Of a stretch of 64,000 nt of DNA, positions 13,216 through 24,666 are shown one piece after another (the stretch's first letter is position 1; every line of letters starts with the position of its first letter). Under the pieces are notes generated by a model. The model was not told the origin of the DNA, did not search any database, and saw only the letters and a list, made by a program, of their open reading frames with translations. Origin of the DNA: Acanthaster planci (Eukaryota > Echinodermata > Asteroidea > Valvatida > Acanthasteridae); NCBI RefSeq assembly GCF_001949145.1, contig NW_019091359.1, positions 2,816,594 through 2,880,593 of the forward strand, in the 5' to 3' direction. Made by a program: the position numbers and the translations under genes.

Positions 13216-13545
13216 AAAGCCGTGTACCAGACTCGAGTATATAGCCCCAGCATGTACAGAAACAACATCAACCACATCCACAAAGACAACGCCACCAAGT
13301 AACAAGTCGACATGACTGTAGCTGTGAATGCCAGTCCAAACGAGCAGCCCACGACCCTGTGACTCTCGGTCGTGGTTCCACCAAAACTTCTTTTTGTAAG
13401 TCACGCAAGATACTGTAGAATTCGGCCTGTACATTTTGGTATAGCTCTGCACTGCACGTACCCTCCTCCAAGGCAATCAAGGCACCGCAAATGCACAGCA
13501 CGAATTTAGAGACAAACAACCAAATAAAGAACAAAGATTAAAGGC
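13216..13545 (+). other. 3' UTR of the secreted-peptide gene
   Basis: It runs from the stop codon to just past the first canonical poly-A signal, AATAAA at 13523-13528, with cleavage expected about 10-30 bases further on. The minus-strand frames that cross it (102 and 88 codons) look like shadows without domain content. Confidence 0.6.
13523..13528 (+). terminator. poly-A signal of the secreted-peptide gene
   Basis: AATAAA about 308 bases after the stop codon; first canonical signal downstream. Confidence 0.6.
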
Positions 13546-16500
13546 AACGACTGAATTTCCTTTGAAAACAACGCTGTGTACTTTTTACTGTACTGCAGTA
13601 CTCCATGTGTGTTTCTGCACCACCCCTTGACATGACAACTTCGCTGGTGAGAGAATGGAATTGTACCTTAATCGGTCCGGAAACTTTACCGAAACAAAAT
13701 AGATGTATTAACTTTAGAAAGGACGAATGGACTTGCCACAATGGCCAACGCAGACGATGAGTAGGTACTAACAACCGTGAGCCAGGTGAGGATGAAATGC
13801 AGCCTTGACCTTCGCTTCCTCTTTATCGTTCCGATCACTGTGGACGATTTGGTTGCATTAAATGCTTTCTATACCTGTCCATCAAATAACCCTGGCGACC
13901 GACGATTGTGGAGAAGTGATACGCCTCTTCATGCAACATCCATCCACTTCACTGACAACTTGAGAGAGTAGGAATGGACTGCGACAGTGAGCAGATTGTG
14001 ACTGACCGTTTATCAACAGCTTTGTGTATTTCTTTGTCAGTGATGCTGTTTGTTTCTATGCGGGTATTCTTCTCATCGCGGGAGGAAAAATTTCCGTGTA
14101 TTCTTTTGTCACTTTGAGCTTTCACAAAAACACAGAACTTATGTATTCTTATTATCAAGAAAGGAAAAGTCTATTTGGAAGTTTGCCGCCCTCTTCCGTA
14201 GTAAAGTAGTTTTGTGAAAGAGGCCTTGTAGCTCATTGATATCCAAGGCCACTTGGTGATTCGGCTACGGTGCTGTGTGTATTAGTCCCCCTCCACCGAC
14301 AAAAATAGGACCTTTCTTGACGTCTTTGTGCGCGCTATTCACATGTAAGGCCTGTTAAACAAATTCACTGCATTAGAGATAAAGAGATAATTTTTCTTTA
14401 AATACAAGGCTCTCGATTGAAAGAGAGATTTTGCAAATTCAATGTCCCTGGTTCCCTGTATGATATTCTTGCTCGCAGTGGTCTCTCACCTAACTTCATT
14501 CCCAAATTGTGCGGGTGTTTGAAATTGCAGTTATTTTCGAACTCGCCTCTGTAGAAACTTCGTTCCGCCGTAGCATCTGTAGAAATAAGGATCGCTCCAA
14601 AAGGAATTTATGCCCAATCTAATAATTTTCACCCTGTTTTTTCTCAGCACTTTGCCAACACAGTGTTAGTATATATTGATATTTAAAAACTATTTATTTA
14701 TAAAAACTATAAAATGTATAACTTGCCTTTCTTGGTTTTGAATCAGTGGCTCTCTGAAGAAGACGAGTTAGCCAAAAGTAACGCCTTGCTATTCAAACAG
14801 ATTGACGGGAAATTTGTACGTAATTATAAAGAAAAAATACTTCGTGTATATAATGACTACTGTACATAAAATGTACTGAGACGAAATGTACCGTATGCCG
14901 ACAATGTCGCGTATAACTGCTTTGCTCGTGTGATTAGAATAAGCAGCTTCAAAGTGCATTTGACGTCCCCCGCCATTACCGCATGCCAGTAAGCTGATAG
15001 ACGGTAGAGATAAATTATGCAGAAAAAAATATATTTTGTGAGAAACTGATGAAGTTTAATTATTCGAACTTCCTGCACTATCGAGAAACAAATTGTTTGA
15101 TGTGGCGTTTGGGAGCTTGAAATTGAGTGATTTTTTTTATTGTGATATTGTCGCTGTTTGGTTTAAAACGATTATCCTAGCACAATATATATGGCGATAT
15201 CGCCCTTCTGCGAAATCGCCCCAAAACACAAAACCAGCAACAAAACGAGATTTTGTACACGTCATGTTTTTGCTTGACGCATCCAGCCCCGATCAACACT
15301 TTGAATTCGAGATCCACTTGCCTTCATAATTTACGAGATATGGCCATCATGAGGCAATGTCCCGCGAAGGTTCAGCCTTGTTGGGCCTGAGTAAATACCG
15401 ATTTCTCGCACAGCATGGAGCGGGTTGATTGAAGGAACGCGTGGCCGGGAGCAAGGACACAAACATTGTCCATCAAGCGCCTCTCTCGCCGCAATTACTA
15501 ATAGAATATACCAGGCTTTCGTGTCATTAAACAATCGCAAACATCAAAAAATAAAAAAAACATTAAAGCGGATGTCTAGGTTTCTCCACTTCCACCAAAA
15601 CATTACACCAATATTTAGGCCAAATAGAATGAGTGTGTGGTTGCAAATGATATCGTTTACTACTTCGAATTGCTAAGATCTCGACCAAGGTTGGTCTCAA
15701 ACACGAAATGATAAATTTGCTCAGCAAGTATGAGAAAAACGGGTGGTTTTATGCTACAGTTAGCTACATAGAATGTCATGATTACTGGTCTATTCTTTAC
15801 CTTTTGCGCTTCTTCCAGTGATACTTTGGTCCAAGAGGAGACAAGGATTGAACGGAATTGCATTAATTAACCCCCCAGCCATCGATATCGCCTGCTTTAA
15901 ATATTGCTCAACATTCTCTGCTCGTCAGTAGTCGGCTGTGTGGCATACAAGATGTGTATAATTGTTGATTTTTTGAGTGTATGTTCATCGCTATTTTATG
16001 TTGTGTAAATTATTCTCTGTGATTAAATTATTGATTCTTTAAATTATTCACAAGACAAAGCTTAGATGTATTCAAATTATGTCGATGGAAAATAAAGAGA
16101 AAGAAAGATCAAAATGAATATGAAGATGAATTAGTGAATAATTTTTGGCGTATCCCAAGAGGACTTTGATATCAGACTTTCTGCCAACATTTAGCTGATG
16201 AGCGCTGTGTTTCTCATTAACGAAGTCCCCCCCCCCCACCCAATAAAGGCGAAAATCTGTTTCGCACCCAGTGGCATATTCAGTGGGAAGACAGACCCTT
16301 TCATGTTGCCTTTTAGAAGATTTGGCGCCTGTATTTTAGAAACAGCACCGCAGCCTTCCTTCAGAGGTGACAGTTGTTTGTAGACATTTCCGTGCTGCTC
16401 CCTTGACCCAAGACCTGGGTACGCCTATGCTCGTATCATCCTTCCAATAAACAGATGAAAGAATGCAAATTACCTGCCAAACAAATAGTAATAGTTTGAA

Positions 16501-19500
16501 ATAAATCGATTTCAGTAATATTTTCATGTCAACTAACAAAGGTCAAATGTAACAGGGACACAAATGTCACACTTTTGGACCCCTAATTTCCAGAATTACC
16601 CATTTAACTTCCTCTTTATGAGGGGAAGTGTTTCATTTGGTTATAGATGAAAAACAAGCTTTAAAATGATTGTTTAACGTCAATTGATATATAGGGTGAA
16701 ATTTCCTTTGAATCTCACAAGAAAACATTTTTTTGTGTTTATGAATTCGTAGCGGAAGCAAACTGACGACAACACGCAATGACGTATGACGACCTGCGCG
16801 ATTTCAATTTCTGTGTTGCTTAAGCTTCAAATTAACCAGCCGCAAAATGTCAGCTTTGAAATCAATATCAATCACTTAATCTTTAAAAATATCAAATGAG
16901 GGTTTTCAAGATCTGGCAGTGTTGGCGCCTCCTAGGAGAGACTAAAATAATGTGTACTGACAGCTGGGTCACTCAGCGTCTTCCAATATTTGTGTATGCA
17001 ATTTACAACCGTGTCGGTTTTATATGGCGCATACATCACAGAATAACGTTGTCCGCCTTCATCGTCCGTGTAATTCTGGCGTATGTCCATCCAACGGGGA
17101 AATATTTCCTCGCTTTGTTCCAGCAATAAATTCTTTGACAACTAAATCAACCAGCATCTGCTACTAAATGATAAATCAGGTCGGAAGAGAGAGGCAATCT
17201 AATCAGATCGGAGAATATTTTCAATGAAAGTAATTGTGGTCGTAGGCAGCCGACCACTTCCGGTTATTAAAAAAAGAAACTAATTTGAGTGGTTGATTGT
17301 AAGACCAAAATGGTAAGTGTTGTCTGTGATGGCGGACACTAAAATGCGAATGTTGCGTTCAGAAATTGCAAAATTTAATTCCTTCTTGTGTTTCAGGTCC
17401 GTGGTAGAATTTTTTCTGTGTTTTAGAATTTGGTGATTGTTGGTTTTTAAAGGAGCATTCTTAGCATATTGGTGATCATCAGCAAAATGCTTAAATGTAA
17501 AATTTAAATTTAAATTTAAAATGGAAAATGTAAGTTCGACACTTACGCAAATAAAATAGATGTTGGTTATAGATGGGATTGGCTCTGAACTACATTGGCT
17601 TAAATCACAGACATATAAACGCATAGACCGCCAGTCTTGCGTGTAAAACCGTGATTTTGAAAAGTATGGGCAAACAATGGGCGAAGCGACGCATGGCAGC
17701 GCGTCCAGTGCGCATTACGCGCGACGCAGTTACATTGCCTGTATTTGTTTACATGTGCTCCCAAAATGCGTTCACCTTTTTGCTCTTCGGTACTGCTATC
17801 TCTTCTTTTCAGATGCGCGTCCCAATAAAACGATAGCACCCTGGACAGACCATGAGCACCCCCCGCGCGCAAACATCTTTCTAAAAAATGTTCCAGAGAT
17901 TGATATCAAAAAGACTTTAAATGAAGCTTTTTAGTATGAGATTTAGATTTGAGTGAGTACTACTCCGTTCGATATGTTGATCCATTCCCTTATGGTACAC
18001 GTAGCCATTGGTTCGGCAACGTGCAATTTGCAGAGTGCGTCTTTTTCAAAAGTAATTGTAACAAGTGGCAGAAATATTTCAAACTTTTTCTCGAATTACG
18101 ATTTGGGGCCTAATAAATTACAAACTTATCAAATCAAGGTAGGGGAGCGCCGAGCATGATCTGATTTCCCTGTTTGGTTCAGTAACAATAAATATTACAG
18201 AAGTAGGCTACCTTGACTGCCTTGTCGTTCCTTCGCCCAGAAAGATAGTGATTTCCGCGAAAACATGCCAACAAACACTGCCATCACATGGAGTATCCAT
18301 TTTTGTTTTTTAACAATAAATGTCAGTGAAAAGAGCCGGTTTGAGTGATTGTGTTGCCGGCAGGGATCTCATGATCGCTGCGGTACATGCACCACCACGT
18401 CACTTTCTCACAGCTATGGGCACTCATGGATCTCAATTATTGTACAAACATCACGAGCGGCCTCCGTCATAGGACTGTTTTTTAGTACGCCTTGCAGGGT
18501 TTTTCTTTCCAAATATCACGGGACTTGAAGTTTAATAACAGGTTGATTTTAGTTCATCATCTGTTTCTATACTGAGAGGGATGTATACGGACAATTATCC
18601 CATAAAATGAACCCTGTCCCGCGTTAATTACCGTGGTCCAATCATTTACCTTGTTACGGTCAACAACTGACATATTTGAGACTGCCCAAACTATTGCCCT
18701 TTAATATTCAGCCGCTTACCTCCGTTTTGATCAATGCAAGATTGCACTGAATGTCATGCAAGTACTCCTGATCTACAAATAAAATACATGTATTCCCAGT
18801 TGGGGCCAGAATTTTACGAATAGTTTATCGCACCCAAAAAGTTCTTTTTGTTTGATACGTTGCAGTATCCAACCCCTGCGATAGAGTGAACCTCACACTG
18901 TTTTACTGTATGCGCTGGTTCAACGACCATGGACTAGGCGACACTTTCGGACGCAAAGTTACAGGCAGGGCTACCTTGACAAAAGGAGAGTTACTTCCGT
19001 CAAACAGTACAGATGAAATGAAGCTTTCAAGCAGCATTATTGGCTAAAATGCTTTGTCAGAAAACCGCAACAAATTGCTTTCATATATCATGGTAGCGTC
19101 ACTGTTAAGTATTTTCTAAAGTGCGACGTCTTAAGTTGCTTGGCACGTGTGTGATACCGATCTACGGACAACAGTAAGAAGATCCTTATCGTATCATTGC
19201 TGTCGCTGGTATTTTGCAAGTTGCGTGTTAAAGATTTTTGCTTACATGTCTTTGTAGTGAGGTTACGTCAGACTGTTCTTGGTGCTGAGATCAGGAAGTT
19301 AGAGACAGCAACCCTTTTTTCTTTTTCTTTTTTGTTCTTTCCTTGAGAATCACTAAATTCCTTGAACGACAGCAAAGATCTGTATTCGATTTTTCCTCGA
19401 GATGGGTGCATCAAAGATATTGAAAACACCCGGATTTCATGCAATTATTCAACCGATAAAAAGGCTTTGATTTTGATTTGATTTCGAGACCGTCAAATGA

Positions 19501-22500
19501 TTGGCATGAGTCCGACAGCCAGTTGTTTCTGTCCAGGATCATTCCTCTTCTCATTTCTTTCTTATTCTAGACGGTAACTCTCCACGACTCCGACTTGAAA
19601 CTACATGAACCCCAACCCTAATCCCAACGTTTTTATTCTAGGGTTTTAACTGTAGCAAACACGATCCTTTAGTTTTATTTGTTATTGTTTTGCAGTTTGC
19701 TGTACATGGCGGGTTAATATCTACCTGGATAAACCGAGAGCAAGATGACAGCTTGGTGTCTCTTTAATAAAAGGAGTGCGCTGGAAGTAGTTCTCTAAGT
19801 ATGTTGTTCTGTCTCCGTGCAGCTGACCATACGGTCGGCTGGACTTTGATTGGATTTTCCTACCTCGATTTCTCCGGCAATTGGACGGTATAATACCCTT
19901 GGTTAGTCCTGGGAAGAAGTACCGCCGGGGGGCTCTGGACTTCCCCGCTCGGACAGAAGGCTTCCGCCGGCCGCTCTAAGTACGAGGCGATATTTCACCA
20001 TCGGAATCGATTGAAGATATAGGGCACTTGGGTTATTTCCTAGTCGATTGCTGGAGCCTTGAGCTGCTTAATAGAAGCAATTACCGTGGTTTATTGAGAG
20101 ATGATGAATGTATGTATACAAATGGCATTATGTCCGTTGAGGGCAATAGATATTGTTGATTTTTCATTGGTCGAATGGATTGGTAAGCTTAGGTATACCA
20201 AACATTTAGTGAGTTTTACTGAACGCTTCGTGCAGGCTAATTCGAGTTGACGCCATAACTGCAGTAGAAGCACATCTGCCTTCTCTTGTGGCCACAGTCT
20301 GAAATTACTCACAACTCTGTGGAATGCAGCCACAATCTCAAAATCAGCGCCAGAATAATGGATTAGGATGAAGATATCCACATTTGTTGTCATCGTCTTA
20401 AGCGCAGACCATCCTTATGCCTGACTACACTTGATATTTGTTCCACGAATCGGCAGCCATGTCGTAACTGACATGTACAATGTAATCGTTAACCATGAGC
20501 TTTTGAACATACGGCACTTGAACTTACAGCGAAATTCACCAACGAATAAGCGGATTGAGCATTGATCTGTGGACACGGTGATCCCTCAGATGCATGAAAT
20601 GAGAGTGCCTTTATGTTTACCGTCTGCTCCTGCAAGCATTTCTCAATTTATTACTCGGTTCAGTGAGAAGTACTTCATACTTCATACTTTCAATCGATAT
20701 ATTGACAATTGTATTACTGATAAAATAAATGACAAGAATAAAAGGTGCAAGGGATATAATAATGTCCACAATAAAAATTTACATCATTGTGCGTAAAGAC
20801 AATAGGAACTCCTTACAAGTTTTGGATAATATGTAAATGGGAGAACTGACCAATAAATCGGCAGAGGAAAAAAATGACAGAAGAATTTTTTCAGGCAAAA
20901 AATTAAAGCATAATTTTAAAAAAATGTGTATTGCTATATACTTAGAATTTCTCTTTACCATATTAAGGTATTAGCTTAAAGTTCATTACACAAGATAATC
21001 AACTTAGAATCCGTTGATTACAGCAAAATTATTGCTGATACATTTTATTCCGACGGTGGATTTGTGTGTGTGTGTATACCGATAAAACTGTCGCTGCGGA
21101 ACACAAAGCAATCGGAAACGGAAAATGCTAGACAACGAAGGACTTTGTTGTCTGTGTTGAGTGTTGTCATAAATGGACTTTGAACGCAAGTAACCTTACA
21201 GTGCGTTCAACTTGACGTCAATGTTTCATCACATCAAGAAACTTATTTGTTTTAACTGTTTTTGGAGTAAAATCACACGGTTACAAATACTTGTATTTTC
21301 CTCCAAGAATACAAATGCCAGTAAGAGTGTAAGTTTAGCTGTAAAATCGTGTGGCAACTACCAGTATTAGGACTACTTATGTACCACTTGTAACAAGATT
21401 CAGTGATTTTCAAATTTAGGCCAACTGTTTTGGATATAGCGTAGGGACCACGCCCAAAATACGATCAAATCAGGCCTACATCAGGCTGTATCCCGATATG
21501 GCTTGAGGCAGGCTCTGGTAAAATGAGCCTACATGAGTTTATAATTTAAACATCTTAATTGGCTTTACGTTAAAAACCGACGTGAGACATCAAATGACAT
21601 TCCCATCATCATGACAATCTCAAAGAACAAGCCTAGTTATCAATTTTGCTTGTTTCAATGGAGTGTAATCAAGAGCAATGAAGGAAGCACTTTTTTATCA
21701 CAGTAAATCAAATTCTACGTAAAGAAATATATAAGCAGTCTAGACATTGGTTTTTGCATGTGAACATTACACAATTTCAACATGTCTGAAGTTAAGTAGG
21801 TTATGAAGTGCTTTTGAAAGCTATAGCGACGAAGTGTATCATGCATAGAGGGGATCTGCTATCAATACCACAAATCTAACTTACAGAAAACATCATTTTA
21901 TTTCCCAAATTTTCATGCATTTCCTTTCAAAATTATATGTTAACTTTTATATGCACAATGTCTTACTAGCAGGCTTAACCGTGAGTTCGGTGTTTTCGTT
22001 GCGTGCTTAAGCCCGTCAAATTACACAAGACTTGCATTAATTCAGTTTTCCTGTTTTTTCCCTCCTGCGTTATTTCAAGATCAACTATTGTGCGCAAGTG
22101 CGTAGCTTGAAAAATTAAAGAGCAGGAGACAATAACAAACAGTGCACTAACCTTTGAGTTTTTAAAAAAAAAACTGCAAGAGAAAAGTGACCACTGAAGT
22201 GAGAATTGTACTCTCTCTGCAATCAGAATTGTAAGTGCCAAACCGTTGCACAAAGGCTTCGTGGTGTCCATTCAAACAATTCGCGAACAACATCTTCCAT
22301 TTCAACGATCATTCCCCTCAGAAGGACAACTTGCGTGACCACGAGAGCGATTGGGATTCACAATCGGCAGATCCTGTTTGTAGAGGATCTAACAGTAGCC
22401 TCGGTCAATATAGGTGATGATAGTTGGGCGGCGGGACATGTGCTCGCGCCAATTAGGCCGGGCACGTAGTTCAGGTATCGTCTGGTAACTAAACACCGTG

Positions 22501-23195
22501 CCATATAGAGTTCGCACGACAATATCGCGCTAAAAGCCCGACAATGTCGCAGCTTGCTTTCACACCATACTGTTGGGTGTGGATGGCTGTGAATGCAGAA
22601 AGAACGATTCACTCTTCAGGGGAAATACGAATAGGGAAAAGCAACATCAGATTTCTTGCTTAATGCCAGCATTTGCGCTGTCCGGAGACTTCTAAGTTTT
22701 TTCCAGTTATATTTTGGTTGTCTCAAGTTCATGATGAACCATTTTATTGACGTCACTGGCGTGACAGAGTGCCGGGAAGGGGTAAGAATAGTTTAAATTA
22801 TGCCAGGTATGGCGAATTATCTTCAGGCTTTTATTTAGGATTATTAATATTTCATTTCTGTGCGCTATATTGAAGTCGTGCTTAAATGATATCCACGCCA
22901 CTTTATCAACAAAGAGAACCACAGTTGAGATAGTAATATGCATGCATAGGGGCATACTTCTGCGTTACGGTCCGTCCATAGAGTCCGTATGTACAAAATG
23001 CCGAGTTTTCCAACCCTAGTGCAGACGGCAGACACAGTGGTTACTCGGCCTCTGGTACACATACGCATTACCTGTGCATATAAATTATGTCTTTGGTTTA
23101 TCAGACCCGGTTGCGCTGGTACCGTCTAAGGGCACGGACGTACAATAAAATCCGGCCGGCAACTCTCCTGATTGGTTGAAGCCACCGGAGGTCGT
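13546..23195. other. gene-free stretch
   Basis: Nearly 10 kb with no supported coding exon or RNA gene. Open frames are at most 114 codons and featureless. Visible sequence features are minor: a 12-bp palindrome GGCGATATCGCC at about 15193, an 11-base C tract (16227-16237), an AAATTT run at about 17505-17520, a short CG-rich patch at about 19920-19980, a GT microsatellite at about 21062, and consensus CRE sites at 21213-21220 and 22748-22755. Confidence 0.45.
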
Positions 23196-24161
23196 GTGGC
23201 GGCCATTTTACCGTGCCAAAAGTTTCTATATTAATCAACACTAACCTATGGAAGACTGCCACGTTTTTGGATATTTTCGTAGAAAATATTGAATAATTTT
23301 AGTGCACTACATTCAGTTATTACCGGAGGGTTATGGTAGTGATTAGTAGGAACAATCTCTCACAGATGATGTTCGTGTCTATAAGTGATCAACTTGGGAA
23401 AGCGTGAATTTAAGCCCAGAATTCAGTAAAAGCGAGTACATGTATTAGCGTTCAGCAACTGCTTATCGGTGTTTGTCACTTTTTGCGCTTATTTTCAGCA
23501 GGTTTCCCTCAACAGTGTTTGCAGAACCAAATTCAACAGATTTTCTTCGGATTTTTAAAAAAAAAATTTAGAATTCTTTAAAATAGGGATTTTCTTACAC
23601 AAGAACTGAAACACGAGGAGGATATGCTGCTTTGTGGTACCGCAGTGTGCAGAACATTTAGCAAGACTATATCCAATCCTCAGGCATGTCAGGAAAGGAA
23701 TGTCTTTTTACATTTTACCCGTAGAGTTTTGACGATTACGTTTCATATAAACGGAAACTGAAGGGTGTTTTGAAATAACCTGGCCATTAAAAAAGATCAA
23801 GTTGACGGGGCATAATGTGCATTAACGTTAAAATTGAGAATATTTCTTTGTATTTTGCAATAACTAAGACTGCCATGGGTCATGCATGAAAATGACCTTT
23901 GCCATTGGGGGCCAGCATCTGTGACAAAGAAGTGAAATAAAATCAAGTAGGCAATTCATAAATAATAAAAGCCAGCCCCCAAAAAATCATTTTTAATAAA
24001 AAATATTTACCAAGTATGGGGCTAAGTATTGGGATAGAAACCTCTCTTTGATACAATGATATTAAATCTGGTCGAGCTAAATCACCAGCGAGCCTCGTAG
24101 GCCTACGTAAAAATAACCTTTATTCAGATGGGATTTCAAGCTATTCACGGTGACAGACAAC

Positions 24162-24417
24162 TAAGGTGGAGAGCTTGCGGTAGCACCATGCAAGGATACG
24201 ATCTCTTTGTGAGTCAGTATGGTTCTGAAAAGAACCGTGAGGAACTCAACGTTTCGGACACTATGCTCTGTCCGTCGTCAGGAGACTGACACGTCTCCTG
24301 ACGACGGACAGAGCATACTGTCCGAAACGTTGAGTTCCTCACGGTTCTTTTCAGAACCATACAGACTCACAAAGAGATCGTATCCTTGCATGGTGCTACC
24401 GCAAGCTTTCCACCTTA
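24162..24417. repeat. 256-bp near-perfect palindrome (foldback)
   Basis: Two 125-base arms (24162-24286 and 24293-24417) are inverted copies with only three mismatches by eye, around a 6-base loop TGACAC. Such high arm identity suggests recent formation or gene conversion. Each arm carries, on the outward-reading strand, the block CTGACGA - short hairpin - GAAACGTT, which resembles a hammerhead ribozyme core. The palindrome sits inside the larger inverted-repeat element, beside its right arm. Confidence 0.95.
24236..24293 (-). ncRNA. hammerhead-ribozyme-like motif
   Basis: Reading the minus strand: CTGACGA; a stem-II hairpin (GGACA/TGTCC, extendable by C-G); GAAAC; then GTT, which fits the NUH cleavage rule, predicting a cut between 24248 and 24247. 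Stem I can form as CTC/GAG, a 5x5 internal loop and a 4-bp CGTG/CACG helix, the layout of a type I hammerhead. Stem III would be only ACGT, which is self-complementary, as in minimal hammerheads that work as dimers and are known from Penelope-like retroelements. Departure from consensus: one extra C lies between A9 and stem II unless the GAAA guanine is paired. The plus-strand copy in the other arm (from 24298) keeps the core but has a poorer stem I. Activity is inferred, not shown. Confidence 0.45.
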
Positions 24418-24666
24418 ACCTCTATTCAGTTCGACAGAGAACTGTGAAAACTGTTGGGCCATAAGCTTCACGTTTTCCTCGGTGAACATGGGACACAGAC
24501 ACCATCTGCAAGAGTTATTCCTATTAATCGCTATCCGTAACCCTTGGGTAGTAATTGAATGCAGTGCAATGAAATTCGTGAATATTCTCGACAAAAATAT
24601 CAAAAATCGTGACAGTCTTCCATAGGTTAGCGTTGATTAGTTTTGGCACGGTAAAATGGCCGCCAC

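Larger units (their letters stand above)
23196..24666. mobile_element. composite inverted-repeat element (non-autonomous)
   Basis: The outer ends are inverted copies: GTGGCGGCCATTTTACCGTG at 23196 matches CACGGTAAAATGGCCGCCAC ending at 24666. Similarity continues inward for about 230 bases per arm at roughly 70-75% by eye, with shared blocks such as CTAACCTATGGAAGACTG. The right arm stops close to where an inner foldback (24162-24417) begins. No transposase or reverse-transcriptase frame is present, so it would depend on enzymes supplied elsewhere. Flanking target duplications are not obvious. The gap between arms (about 23430-24160) is non-coding. It could be one foldback transposon or a nested pair of insertions. 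Confidence 0.75.
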
